In this document: positions 35,214 through 46,153 of the stretch, piece after piece
Layout of the letters: each line of letters opens with the position of its first letter
Position numbering within the stretch: position 1 is the stretch's first letter
Source of the DNA: Bosea sp. OAE506
GTDB lineage: Bacteria; Pseudomonadota; Alphaproteobacteria; Rhizobiales; Beijerinckiaceae
NCBI RefSeq assembly: GCF_040546595.1
Contig: NZ_JBEPOB010000001.1
Location: 193,501 to 257,500, forward strand
Length of the DNA: 64,000 bases
Reading direction: 5' to 3'
Made by a program: the position numbers and the translations under genes
The notes under the pieces: generated by a model
Told to the model about the DNA's origin: nothing
Seen by the model: only the letters and a program-made list of their open reading frames with translations
Databases searched by the model: none

Positions 35214-36269
35214 ATGACTCTGGAGGTGGATGACAAGCCCAGGCGCAGCCGCTCGGCCCGGATCGACGACGTCGCGGCGCGTGCCGGCGTCTCCACCGCC
35301 ACGGTCGACCGCGTGCTGAACGGGCGTCCGGGCGTGCGGGCGCTGACGGTCCAGCGCGTGCTCCGAGCCGCGGGGGAGATCGGCTATCTGATCGACGAGG
35401 CCCAGCCGGCAAGCGCGCTGAGGCCGCTGCGGCTCGCCTTCCTCCTGCCGGCGGGGGACAATCGTTTCCTGGGAATGCTGGGGCGGCTGATCGGCGGCTC
35501 GCAGGCGCAACTCGCCTCGTTCAACATGCGGGCCCGGGTCGAGCATATCGAGAGCTTCCGGCCGGAGTTGCTGGCGCAGCATCTCAAGGCGGTCGGCCGC
35601 GAGGTCGACGGCATCGCCTTCATGGCGCTCGAACATCCGACGGTGCGCGAGGCGGTCGACAGGCTGGCGGAGCGCGGCATCCCGACCGTGACGCTGATCT
35701 CGGACATCGCGAATACGAGGCGCGTCGCCTATGTCGGGCTCGACAATCGCTCGGCCGGGCGCACGGCCGGATATCTGATCGGGCGTTTCATCGGCAACCG
35801 CCCGGCCAAAGTCGCCATGATCGCCGGCAGCCTGAGCTACCGCGCCCATGAGGAGCGCGAGATGGGCTTCCTGCATCTCTTCCAGGACCTGTTCCCGGCG
35901 ATCCAGGTCGTGGGGCTGCGCGAGGGCCATGACGAGGAGGCGCGCAACTACCGCCAGACCAAGACGCTGCTGGCGCAGCATCCCGACCTTGCCGGGATCT
36001 ACAATATCGGCGGCGGTCCGGAGGGGATCGCGCGGGCGCTGAAGGAAGCCGGCCGCCAGCAGGAGGTCGTCTTCGTCGGTCACGGCCTGACGCCGGCGAC
36101 GCGCGACCTGCTGATCGAGGGCGCGATGGATGCCGTGCTGACGCAGAACCCGCAGGCGGCGCTGATGGACTGCGTCTCGATCTTTGCCAATCTGCGCGCC
36201 GGCCTGCCCGCAACGCAGGGGGTCGAGCGGCCGCGCACCGAGATCGTGCTGCGCGAGAACCTTCCCTGA
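35214..36269 (+). CDS. LacI family transcriptional regulator
   Basis: A 351-residue regulator. The helix-turn-helix and hinge are in RIDDVAARAGVSTATVDRVL with NGRPGVRALTVQRV. The periplasmic-binding-protein-like effector domain begins at LRLAFLLPAGDNRF, with YVGLDNRSAGRTAGYLIG as the linker-strand signature. ATG 35214 is chosen; ATG 35190 is also in frame and neither has a clear ribosome-binding site. It is divergent from the DctP gene and probably controls it together with the VOC gene. The effector is likely the transported compound or a derivative. Confidence 0.88.
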   Translation: MTLEVDDKPRRSRSARIDDVAARAGVSTATVDRVLNGRPGVRALTVQRVLRAAGEIGYLIDEAQPASALRPLRLAFLLPAGDNRFLGMLGRLIGGSQAQLASFNMRARVEHIESFRPELLAQHLKAVGREVDGIAFMALEHPTVREAVDRLAERGIPTVTLISDIANTRRVAYVGLDNRSAGRTAGYLIGRFIGNRPAKVAMIAGSLSYRAHEEREMGFLHLFQDLFPAIQVVGLREGHDEEARNYRQTKTLLAQHPDLAGIYNIGGGPEGIARALKEAGRQQEVVFVGHGLTPATRDLLIEGAMDAVLTQNPQAALMDCVSIFANLRAGLPATQGVERPRTEIVLRENLP

Positions 36270-36359
36270 GCGCGGCCTGCGATTGGGACATCGCGTCGCA
36301 GCATGGGCCGAGATGGCCGCGCCAGCCGTAGACGACGCGCGACGGGAACGAGGTGCGCG

Positions 36360-37583
36360 ATGGCGACGGTGAAGGATGTGGCGACGCGGGAGGCAGGGCT
36401 TGGACTGCTGGACGCCTTTCGACCGCTCATGGGCCGCAGCTATGCCGAACGGCGCAATACCGACCGCGGCCCGGGGCGGCACGGCTTCGTCTCGCGCCTG
36501 TCGCCCTATCTCCGCCGCCGGCTGGTGACCGAACCTGAGGCGGTCCGCGCCGCGCTGGCCGATCACGGCCCCGAGGCGGCGGATGCCTTCATCAGCGAGG
36601 TCTTCTGGCGCGGCTATTTCAAGGGATGGCTGGAGCGGCGTCCCCAGATCTGGGCGTCCTATGTCCAGGGGCTGCAACGGGATCTCGCAGCCCTCGCCTC
36701 CGATCCCGCGCTGGCGGGGCGCATCGCGGCGGCGGAGGAAGGTCGCACGGGGCTCGCCTGCTTCGACGCCTGGGCGCAGGAGCTCACGACGACCGGCTAT
36801 CTCCACAACCACGCGCGCATGTGGTTCGCCTCGATCTGGATCTTCACGCTCAGGCTGCCCTGGCGTCTGGGGGCCGATTTCTTCCTGCGGCATCTGCTCG
36901 ATGGCGATCCGGCCTCCAACACGCTGAGCTGGCGCTGGGTCGGCGGACTGCACACGCGCGGCAAGTTCTACCAGGCACAGGCCTGGAACATCGCCCGCTT
37001 CACCGAGGGGCGCTTCACGCCCGCGGACACTGAACTGGCCGAAGTCGTCGCCGGAATCGAGGACGAGGAGCCGGAGGGGCTGCCGGCGCCGCAGCCGCTG
37101 CGCAGCGTGGCGCCGCCGCAGGCCGGCCGGCCGACGGCCCTGCTGATCACCGAAGAGGATTGCCGGCTGGACGAACACGACCTCGCCGGCTTCGATATCC
37201 GCGCTGCGGCGACGCTCGCCGCCAGCCCGCTGCGCTCGCCGCGCCCGGTGGCGGAGGCCGTCGCGCGCTTCGAAGCCGAGGCGCTCGCCGATGCCGCATC
37301 GAGGACAGGGTTCGAAGCCGTGGCCCTGCAGGCCGCGACACCCGAGACGCTCGTCGATTGGGCCGCCGCCGCCGGCGTCACGCAGATCGCGACGGGCTAT
37401 GTGACGCGGGGCCCCCTGCATGACTGGCTGGCCCAGGCGGCGCCGCTGCTGGAGGCGCGGGGCATCACGCTCTGCGAATGGCGGCGGGAGTGGGATGCTG
37501 CGATCTGGCCCCATGCCACAGCCGGGTTCTTCAAGGTCAAGCAGCAGATCCCGGCCATCCTCGGCCGCGTCGGAGGCGACTGA
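36360..37583 (+). CDS. Photolyase/cryptochrome-like FAD protein with reversed domain order
   Basis: A 407-residue protein. Residues 1-230 resemble the FAD-binding helical domain of photolyases: FISEVFWRGYFKGWL, TGYLHNHARMWFASIWIF, SNTLSWRWVGGLHTRGKFY. Residues about 255-407 look like the alpha/beta antenna domain that normally comes first (ALLITEEDCRLDEHDL at its start, then ITLCEWRREWDAAIWPHATA and FFKVKQQIPAIL). The order is thus opposite to standard photolyases. GAGG precedes ATG 36360. It may repair DNA or sense light; the conserved HNHARM and W-R-W-V residues suggest it still binds FAD. Confidence 0.8.
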   Translation: MATVKDVATREAGLGLLDAFRPLMGRSYAERRNTDRGPGRHGFVSRLSPYLRRRLVTEPEAVRAALADHGPEAADAFISEVFWRGYFKGWLERRPQIWASYVQGLQRDLAALASDPALAGRIAAAEEGRTGLACFDAWAQELTTTGYLHNHARMWFASIWIFTLRLPWRLGADFFLRHLLDGDPASNTLSWRWVGGLHTRGKFYQAQAWNIARFTEGRFTPADTELAEVVAGIEDEEPEGLPAPQPLRSVAPPQAGRPTALLITEEDCRLDEHDLAGFDIRAAATLAASPLRSPRPVAEAVARFEAEALADAASRTGFEAVALQAATPETLVDWAAAAGVTQIATGYVTRGPLHDWLAQAAPLLEARGITLCEWRREWDAAIWPHATAGFFKVKQQIPAILGRVGGD

Positions 37584-37600
37584 CCGCGACAACCGCGGCC

Positions 37601-38533
37601 TCAGCCGCCGGGCGGCCGGAAGGCAGCTCCGGCATCATGCATGGCGGCGCGACCGGCCTCGCCCACCATGGCCGCGATCTCTGCCAGCTGGCGTGCGAGC
37701 GGGCTGGTCTTGCGCCAGACCATGCCGATGGTGCGCGTCGGGCGCGGGGCCTCCAGCCTGGCCACGGACACGGCGGCGCTGCGGATCTCGACCGCCACAG
37801 CCATTTCAGGGATCAGCGTCACGCCGATGCCCGCCCCCACCATCTGGACCAGAGTCGAGAGCGAACTGCCCTCCATCAGGGTCCGCGGGGCGCGCGCGCC
37901 GATGTTGCAGACCTCGAGCGCCTGGTCGCGGAAGCAGTGCCCCTCCTCCAGCAGCAGCAGGCGCATCTCGCGCAGCATCGTCGTGCTCGGCACGGGCCGT
38001 CCTGCGTCGTCGCGCGAGCGCACCAGCACGAACTCCTCCTCGAACAGGGCCGTCTCGACGAGGGACGGCTCGGAGGCCGGCAGGGCGACGATCGCGGCAT
38101 CGAGCCGCCCGCCCACCAGATCCTCCAGCAAGAGCCGCGTCAGCGCTTCACGGGGATTGAGTTCGATCTCGGGATAGCGGGCGACGAGGCCCTTGATCAG
38201 CCTCGGCAGCAGATAGGGCGCGACCGTGGGGATGATGCCCAGGCGCAGCCGCCCGGCCAGGGGGCCGCGCGAGGCGCGGGCGAGATCGGCGAGTTCGTCG
38301 ATCGCCCGCAGGATGTCACGTCCCCGCAGGGCGAATTCCTCGCCCAGCGCGGTCAGCCGGATCTGCTTGGCGCTGCGCTCGACGAGGGTGACGCCCAGAC
38401 TGTCCTCGAGATCCTTGATCTGCAGCGAGAGGGCCGGCTGCGAAATGGCGCAATGTTCGGCGGCGCGGCCGAAATGGCCCTGGCGGGCGAGCGCATCGAA
38501 ATAGCGCAGATGGCGGATGGAGAGTGACGCCAT
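37601..38533 (-). CDS. oxyR: OxyR-type LysR regulator of peroxide response
   Basis: A 310-residue LysR protein. The helix-turn-helix is in LSIRHLRYFDALARQGHFGR and AISQPALSLQIKDLEDSLG. The redox loop LLLLEEGHCFRDQALEVC has Cys200 and Cys209, with the spacing of the peroxide-sensing pair of E. coli OxyR (199 and 208). It is divergent from katG with a 126-base AT-rich gap, the classical arrangement in which OxyR activates katG and controls itself. Confidence 0.93.
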   Translation of the reverse strand: MASLSIRHLRYFDALARQGHFGRAAEHCAISQPALSLQIKDLEDSLGVTLVERSAKQIRLTALGEEFALRGRDILRAIDELADLARASRGPLAGRLRLGIIPTVAPYLLPRLIKGLVARYPEIELNPREALTRLLLEDLVGGRLDAAIVALPASEPSLVETALFEEEFVLVRSRDDAGRPVPSTTMLREMRLLLLEEGHCFRDQALEVCNIGARAPRTLMEGSSLSTLVQMVGAGIGVTLIPEMAVAVEIRSAAVSVARLEAPRPTRTIGMVWRKTSPLARQLAEIAAMVGEAGRAAMHDAGAAFRPPGG

Positions 38534-38547
38534 AGGTTTTTCTCATC

Positions 38548-38590
38548 ATGCCAATTACAAATTCAAAATTAATTTTATCACGTTCGCATG
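38548..38590. promoter_or_regulatory. AT-rich oxyR-katG operator/promoter region
   Basis: This stretch is strikingly AT-rich against the GC-rich background and contains the perfect palindrome AAAATTAATTTT (38565-38576) plus ATTACAAATT. It lies between two divergent genes controlled by OxyR in relatives, so it probably holds the OxyR site and overlapping promoters. Confidence 0.5.
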
Positions 38591-38635
38591 CTAGGTCCCA
38601 CCCCAGCTGACCGGTCCGCGACGGCTCGCGGATGA

Positions 38636-40831
<2,196 letters not shown>

Positions 40832-40866
40832 GCCCGTCGGCGGTTCCGCCGCCGCGGCCACACTGT

Positions 40867-40897
40867 CCCCGCGCCTCCCCGGCGCGGGGATTTTCTT
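40867..40897 (+). terminator. Rho-independent terminator of katG
   Basis: A perfect 9-base stem, CCCCGCGCC (40867-40875) and GGCGCGGGG (40881-40889), with a 5-base loop, followed by ATTTTCTTT. It lies 35 bases after the katG stop. Confidence 0.8.
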
Positions 40898-40995
40898 TGG
40901 TGGACAGCCGCTCTCCCCCCATCTGGCTGCGGCATCGGCGCCCAGGGGCGCTTCGCGCGCTTGCGGCTGCCGCGCAGCGGGCCGATATCGGGGGC

Positions 40996-41358
40996 ATGAC
41001 AGCTCTGATCGTCTGGTTCGATGGCGGATGTCCGCTCTGCCGCCGCGAGATCGCGGCGATGAAGCGGCTCGACCGCGCCGGCCGCATCACCTTCCTCGAC
41101 GTCGCCGCCGACGAGACCGAGTGCCCGATCGACCGGGGCGCCCTGCTCGCGCGCTTTCATGCGCAGGAACACGGCGTGCTGCTCTCCGGCGCCGCCGCCT
41201 TCGCCGCGATGTGGCGCGCGATCCCGTTGCTGCGTCCGCTGGGCCTCGCAGCACGCAACCGCCATGTCGGGTCTGTCCTGGAATGGCTCTATGTGCGCTT
41301 CCTGCGCCATCGCCCGACGCTGCAGCGCTGGGCCGGCGCCCGCGAGGCGAAGGCCTGA
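40996..41358 (+). CDS. DUF393 (DCC family) thiol-disulfide protein
   Basis: A 120-residue protein. LIVWFDGGCPLCRREIAAM carries the DGxCPLC motif of the DCC family, a thioredoxin-like fold with a CxxC site, and ITFLDVAADE the following strand. The C-terminal half is Arg-rich and helical. The start at 40996 is where the family begins; the longer frame includes the katG terminator region. Its targets are unknown. It may be transcribed from its own promoter in the gap after katG. Confidence 0.82.
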   Translation: MTALIVWFDGGCPLCRREIAAMKRLDRAGRITFLDVAADETECPIDRGALLARFHAQEHGVLLSGAAAFAAMWRAIPLLRPLGLAARNRHVGSVLEWLYVRFLRHRPTLQRWAGAREAKA

Positions 41359-41418
41359 GCGACAGCCGCGTCCGCGCGCGGGGAGCATCCCAAAGCTGTA
41401 GCGGGAGACGCCGGGCGC

Positions 41419-41443
41419 GGAACCCGGCCTGCGATGCCGTGTT
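41419..41443 (+). promoter_or_regulatory. Candidate EcfG-type promoter for treZ-treY
   Basis: GGAAC (41419-41423), 17 bases, GTT (41441-41443), with T before GTT. It lies 50 bases before the treZ start. Confidence 0.6.
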
Positions 41444-41493
41444 GGTCTGGTCGGAGCCGAAAGGGCTCCTCCAGCCTGACAGGATTCCTCCGC

Positions 41494-43287
41494 ATGCACC
41501 GCGCCCACACCATGCCCTTCGGGGCCCGGATCACCGATGGGGGAGTCGAATTCTCGCTCTGGGCGCCGTCGGTGCGCGAGGTCACCTTGCTGATCGACGG
41601 GTCCGAGCGGCCGATGACCGCGGCGGCCGAGGGCTGGCACCGCCTGCTCGATCCCCAGGCGCGCCCGGGATCACTCTATCGCTTCCGCATCGAGGGCGGG
41701 CTTTCGATTCCCGATCCCGCCTCGCGCTTCCAGCCAGATGACATCGAGGGGCCGAGCCAGGTGATCGATCCCGGCGCCTTCGCCTGGAGCGACGGCGAAT
41801 GGCGCGGGCGCCCCTGGGAGGAGACGGTCCTCTACGAGGCCCATGTCGGCACGGCGACGCCGGAAGGCACCTTCGTGGCGCTGACGGCAAAGCTCGACCA
41901 TCTGCGCGATCTCGGCATCACCGCGCTGGAACTGCTGCCGGTGGCGGATTTTCCGGGCGACCGCGGCTGGGGCTATGACGGAGTGCTGCATTACGCCCCC
42001 GACCATGCCTATGGCACGCCCGAGGAGCTGAAGCGTCTGGTCGACGAGGCGCATCGCCGTGGGATCATGGTCTTCCTCGACGTGGTCTACAATCACTTCG
42101 GCCCGTCCGGAAACTATCTGCCCAACTATGCTGCCTCCTTCTTCACCGAACGGCACGAGACGGCCTGGGGCGCCGGCATCAATTTCGACGGCGAGGCCGC
42201 CGCCGTGGTGCGCGACTACTTCGTCCAAAACGCGCTCTACTGGCTGGAGGAGTATAATTTCGACGGCCTGCGCTTCGATGCCGTCCACGCCATCGCCGAC
42301 GACAGCAGCCGGCACGTCATCGGCGAACTGGCCGAGCGCGTCCGCGAAGGGCTGCCCGGGCGCGAGATCCACCTCGTTCTCGAAAACGCCGCCAACGAGG
42401 CGCGCTGGCTCGAACGTGACGAGACCGGGCGCCCGAACCTGCACAATGCGCAGTGGACCGACGACACCCACCACGCCTGGCACCGGCTGCTCACCGGCGA
42501 GAGCGACGGCTATTATGCCGATTACGACGATCCGGCCCGGCATCTCGGCCGCTGCCTCGCCGAGGGATTCGCCTATCAGGGCGAGTTCTCGGCGCATGAG
42601 GGTGCGGTCCGTGGTGAGCCTTCCGCCCATCTGCCGCCCTCGGCTTTCGTCAACTTCCTGCAGAACCACGACCAGGTCGGCAACCGGGCTCAGGGCGAGC
42701 GTATCGGCGCGCTGACCGAGCCGGCGAAACTCGCGCTGGCACGCGCCGGCCTGCTGCTCTCCCCGCAGATTCCGATGCTGTTCATGGGTGAGGAGTGGCA
42801 GGCTTCGGCGCCGTTCCAGTATTTCGTCGATTTCGCCGATCCGGAGCTGTCGCGTGCCGTCAGGGACGGGCGGCGGCGGGAATTCGGCGGTTTCGGCGGC
42901 TTTGCGGCGGAAGAGGTGCCCGACCCGACCGACCCGCAAACCTTCGCCCGCTCGCGCCTGGACTGGGCGGAGATCGAGCGCCCTCCCCATGCTGCTGTGT
43001 TGGCGGAAACCCAGGCCCTGCTGCGGCTGAGGCAGGAGCAGGTCGTGCCGGTGACGAAGTTACGGTTTCACGGTGCGACGTGCCAACGCCCCGCGCCGGA
43101 CACGCTCGACATCCGCTGGGATTTCGAACGCGGGACGCTGCGCTTCGTGGCTCATTTCGGCGACAGCGAAGCGGTCGTGGAGGGTCCTGGCTCGTCGAGC
43201 CTGATCTGGGCCAGCCCCGGTATCGAACCCGGAGCCGAAATCCGCCTTCAGCCCTGGACGGGCGCCTTCCTGGTGGCCCGTTCATGA
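41494..43287 (+). CDS. treZ: Malto-oligosyltrehalose trehalohydrolase
   Basis: A 597-residue GH13 enzyme that releases trehalose from malto-oligosyltrehalose. An N-terminal beta-sandwich (GARITDGGVEFSLWAPSVRE) precedes the barrel. Catalytic motifs: VFLDVVYNHFGPSGN (region I), GLRFDAVHAI (nucleophile Asp), LVLENAANE (acid Glu) and NFLQNHDQVGNR (third Asp). ATG 41494 has AGGA nine bases upstream; ATG 41512 is possible. The stop overlaps treY by four bases. With TreY it turns linear alpha-glucan into trehalose, a compatible solute made under stress. Confidence 0.93.
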   Translation: MHRAHTMPFGARITDGGVEFSLWAPSVREVTLLIDGSERPMTAAAEGWHRLLDPQARPGSLYRFRIEGGLSIPDPASRFQPDDIEGPSQVIDPGAFAWSDGEWRGRPWEETVLYEAHVGTATPEGTFVALTAKLDHLRDLGITALELLPVADFPGDRGWGYDGVLHYAPDHAYGTPEELKRLVDEAHRRGIMVFLDVVYNHFGPSGNYLPNYAASFFTERHETAWGAGINFDGEAAAVVRDYFVQNALYWLEEYNFDGLRFDAVHAIADDSSRHVIGELAERVREGLPGREIHLVLENAANEARWLERDETGRPNLHNAQWTDDTHHAWHRLLTGESDGYYADYDDPARHLGRCLAEGFAYQGEFSAHEGAVRGEPSAHLPPSAFVNFLQNHDQVGNRAQGERIGALTEPAKLALARAGLLLSPQIPMLFMGEEWQASAPFQYFVDFADPELSRAVRDGRRREFGGFGGFAAEEVPDPTDPQTFARSRLDWAEIERPPHAAVLAETQALLRLRQEQVVPVTKLRFHGATCQRPAPDTLDIRWDFERGTLRFVAHFGDSEAVVEGPGSSSLIWASPGIEPGAEIRLQPWTGAFLVARS

Positions 43288-46115
43288 ACCCGCATCAGGA
43301 GAGTGCCCTGACTCACAACCCGATCAGCGAAGCGGCCGAAGTCACGGCCCTGGCGGCGCCCCCGCCAAGGGCGGCGTATCGCCTGCAGTTCCATGCCGGC
43401 TTCACCTTCGACGACGCGGTCGCGATCCTGCCTTATCTCGCACTGCTGGGAATCAGCCATGTCTATGCCTCGCCGGTGCAAACGGCGCGGCCGGGCTCGA
43501 CCCATGGCTACGACATCGTCGACCACACCCGGATCAATCCGGAACTGGGCGGCGAGGAGGGCTTCGCGCGGCTCTCTGACGCGCTGAAGCAGCACGATCT
43601 CGGTCTGATCCTCGACATCGTGCCCAACCATATGGGCATCGGTGGCGCGGACAACGCCTGGTGGCTGTCGGTCATCGAATGGGGGCAGCTCTCGCCCCAC
43701 GCCATCGCCTTCGACATCGACTGGGAGCGGCTGGGCGCCAACGGCAAGCTGGTGCTGCCCTTCCTCGGCAAGCGCTATGGGGACGCGCTGGAAGAGGGCG
43801 AGCTGACGCTGAAGCGCGACGAAACCGTGGGCGGCTTCAGCATCTGGCATTTCGAGCACCGCTTCCCGATCAGCCCACCGAGCTATCCGATCCTGCTCGA
43901 CCGCGTTCTCGTGCTGGTCGCCGATCATGCGAGGCCGGACTATCGGGAACTGCTGGCGATCTCGTCGCGACTGCGGACGCTGTCGGAGAACCCTGCCGGC
44001 GCGGGGGCGGACGGACTCGTCGCCGAGTGCGAGGCGCTCAAGGAGCGGCTGGAGCGGGTCTTCGCGGATTCGCCGGAGCTGACGGAGGCGACCGAGAGGG
44101 CGCTCGATCTCGTCAACGGTGTCAAGGGCATAAGGGAAAGCTTCGACACCCTGCACCGCATCCTCGAGATGCAGAGCTACAGGCTGGCCAACTGGCGCGT
44201 CGCGGCGAGCGACATCAATTATCGCCGCTTCTTCGACATCAACACGCTGGCGGGGGTGCGCGTCGAAGAGCCGGCCGTCTTCGAACGGACCCATGCGCTG
44301 ATCCTCGATCTGGTGCGGGCCGGCCGAATCCAGGGTCTGCGCATCGACCATATCGACGGCCTTGCCGATCCGGAGGGTTATGTCCGGGCGCTGCAGGCGC
44401 AGGCCGGGCCCGGCTTCTACATCCTCGTCGAGAAGATCCTCGGCCATGGCGAGACGCTGCGGCCCTGGCCGATGTCGGGCACCACAGGCTACGAGGTGCT
44501 CAACTTGATCGATGGCATCCTGCTCGACCGCACCGGAGCGGCGGCGATCGAAGAGAGCTATCGCGAGATCACCGGCCAGCACGACGACTTCGAGGAGTTG
44601 CTGCGACGGGCGAAGCGCGAGACGCTGCATGCCAGCTTCGCCAGTGAGCTGGAAGTGCTGGTGTCGGATCTCGCCCGGCTCGCCCATGCCGACCGGCGCA
44701 GCCGCGACTACACGATCCACGCCATGCGCCAGGTGCTGACGGAGATCATCGAGCGCCTGCCGGTCTATCGCAGCTACATCGCCAGCGAGCCATCGCCCGA
44801 GGACCGGACGCTGATCGAGGAGACGGTGGCAGCCGCCATCGCCGGCACGCCGATGCCGGATACGTCCCTGCACCGGTTCGTCGCCGCACTCCTGCTCGGC
44901 GAGGCCGGGGAGGCGATGACCGCCCCGCCCCCGGCCGAGCATCTGGAGCGCTTCCGCCGCCGTTTCCAGCAGCTCAGCGGCCCGGTTACCGCCAAGAGCC
45001 TGGAGGATACGCTGTTCTACCGCTTCGGCCCGCTGCTCGCTCTCAACGAGGTCGGCGGCGAGCCGAGCCATCACGGCGTCTCTGCCGAGGATTTCCACGC
45101 GGCCAACGTGGCGCGTCGCCGCTCCTGGCCGCATGCGATGATCGCCACCGCCACTCACGACACCAAGCGCGGCGAAGACGGGCGTGCCCGCCTCCTGTCC
45201 CTGACGGAGATGCCGCAGCGCTGGGCGGAGGCGAGCCGGCGCTGGCGCGCGCTCAGCCTGGAACTGGCGCCCGACCGGGCCAGGCCGGATGCGAATGACC
45301 GGCAGTTCGTTCTCCAGCAATTGCTGGCGTCATGGCCTGTCGAGCTGCTGGAATCCGACGATGAGGCGGCGCTCGACGCCTTTCGCGAGCGGATGCAGGC
45401 CTGGGTCGAGAAGGCGCTGCGCGAAGCCAAGCGCCGGACGAGCTGGGTCAACCCGCAGGAGGCCTATGAACAGGCGGCCAAGGATCTGATCGCCTCGGCT
45501 TTGGCGCAGGGCAGCCCCTTCCTCGAGACCTACCGGCCGCTGGCGCGCGAGATCGCGCAGCGCGGCATGGTGCGCGGTTTGAGCCGGACGGTTCTAAAGC
45601 TGACACTGCCGGGCGTGCCGGACTTCTACCAGGGCACCGAGTTCTGGGATCTCTCGCTGGTCGATCCCGACAACCGCCGCCCGGTCGATTACGACGCGAG
45701 GGCGCGTGCGCTGGCGGACGACGCACATGCGGCCGCCCTGCTCGCCGCCTGGCCGGACGGGCGGATCAAGCAGCGCGTCGTCGCGGCGCTGCTCGCGGAC
45801 CGTGCCGCCTCGCCCCGTCTCTATGCGGAGGGCGACTACGAGCCGCTGGAGCTTGAGGGAGCGCGCGCGGGCGATCTCGTCGGCTTCGTGCGCCGCGACG
45901 GGGCCGGGGCGCTGATGGTGCTGGCGAGCCGGATTGCGGGTGGCGAAGACGCCGCTGCGCTACCGCTCGGGCCTCATTGGGAAGACGTCACGGTGCCAGC
46001 CACGGGCGAGTGGGAGGATGTGCTGACAGGCCGCCGGATCTCGGCCGGTGACGCGGGATTGGCGATGGCCGAGGTGCTGGCGGTCTTGCCGGTCGCGGTG
46101 CTGCGAAAGCGCTGA
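43284..46115 (+). CDS. treY: Malto-oligosyltrehalose synthase
   Basis: A 943-residue GH13 enzyme that isomerises the reducing-end glucose of maltodextrin into a trehalose unit. AAYRLQFHAGFTFDDAVAIL and LPYLALLGISHVYASPV start the barrel, LILDIVPNHMGIGG is region I, GLRIDHIDGLADPEGY carries the nucleophile, and ILVEKILGHGE the acid. The long insertion between them is typical of the family; the length is slightly above the usual 720-920. The frame is open from 42795, but the overlap with the treZ stop (ATGA) and the homology set the start. Confidence 0.93.
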   Translation: MNPHQESALTHNPISEAAEVTALAAPPPRAAYRLQFHAGFTFDDAVAILPYLALLGISHVYASPVQTARPGSTHGYDIVDHTRINPELGGEEGFARLSDALKQHDLGLILDIVPNHMGIGGADNAWWLSVIEWGQLSPHAIAFDIDWERLGANGKLVLPFLGKRYGDALEEGELTLKRDETVGGFSIWHFEHRFPISPPSYPILLDRVLVLVADHARPDYRELLAISSRLRTLSENPAGAGADGLVAECEALKERLERVFADSPELTEATERALDLVNGVKGIRESFDTLHRILEMQSYRLANWRVAASDINYRRFFDINTLAGVRVEEPAVFERTHALILDLVRAGRIQGLRIDHIDGLADPEGYVRALQAQAGPGFYILVEKILGHGETLRPWPMSGTTGYEVLNLIDGILLDRTGAAAIEESYREITGQHDDFEELLRRAKRETLHASFASELEVLVSDLARLAHADRRSRDYTIHAMRQVLTEIIERLPVYRSYIASEPSPEDRTLIEETVAAAIAGTPMPDTSLHRFVAALLLGEAGEAMTAPPPAEHLERFRRRFQQLSGPVTAKSLEDTLFYRFGPLLALNEVGGEPSHHGVSAEDFHAANVARRRSWPHAMIATATHDTKRGEDGRARLLSLTEMPQRWAEASRRWRALSLELAPDRARPDANDRQFVLQQLLASWPVELLESDDEAALDAFRERMQAWVEKALREAKRRTSWVNPQEAYEQAAKDLIASALAQGSPFLETYRPLAREIAQRGMVRGLSRTVLKLTLPGVPDFYQGTEFWDLSLVDPDNRRPVDYDARARALADDAHAAALLAAWPDGRIKQRVVAALLADRAASPRLYAEGDYEPLELEGARAGDLVGFVRRDGAGALMVLASRIAGGEDAAALPLGPHWEDVTVPATGEWEDVLTGRRISAGDAGLAMAEVLAVLPVAVLRKR

Positions 46116-46122
46116 CGGGATC

Positions 46123-46146
46123 GGCGCCCGCCTGTTGGCGGGCGCC
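46123..46146. terminator. Bidirectional hairpin between treY and glgB
   Basis: A perfect 10-base inverted repeat, GGCGCCCGCC (46123-46132) and GGCGGGCGCC (46137-46146), around a TGTT loop in the 38-base gap between two convergent genes. There is no T-run on either side. Confidence 0.6.
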
Positions 46147-46153
46147 CGTCGCG

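Noticed and set aside
35028..37592. Minus-strand open frame of 854 codons
   Set aside because: It runs antisense to the LacI and photolyase-like genes, is Arg/Gln/Asp-rich in the manner of GC-rich shadow frames, and has no recognisable domain.
43248..45320. Minus-strand open frame of 690 codons
   Set aside because: It is antisense to treY and shows only the low-complexity composition of a shadow frame.
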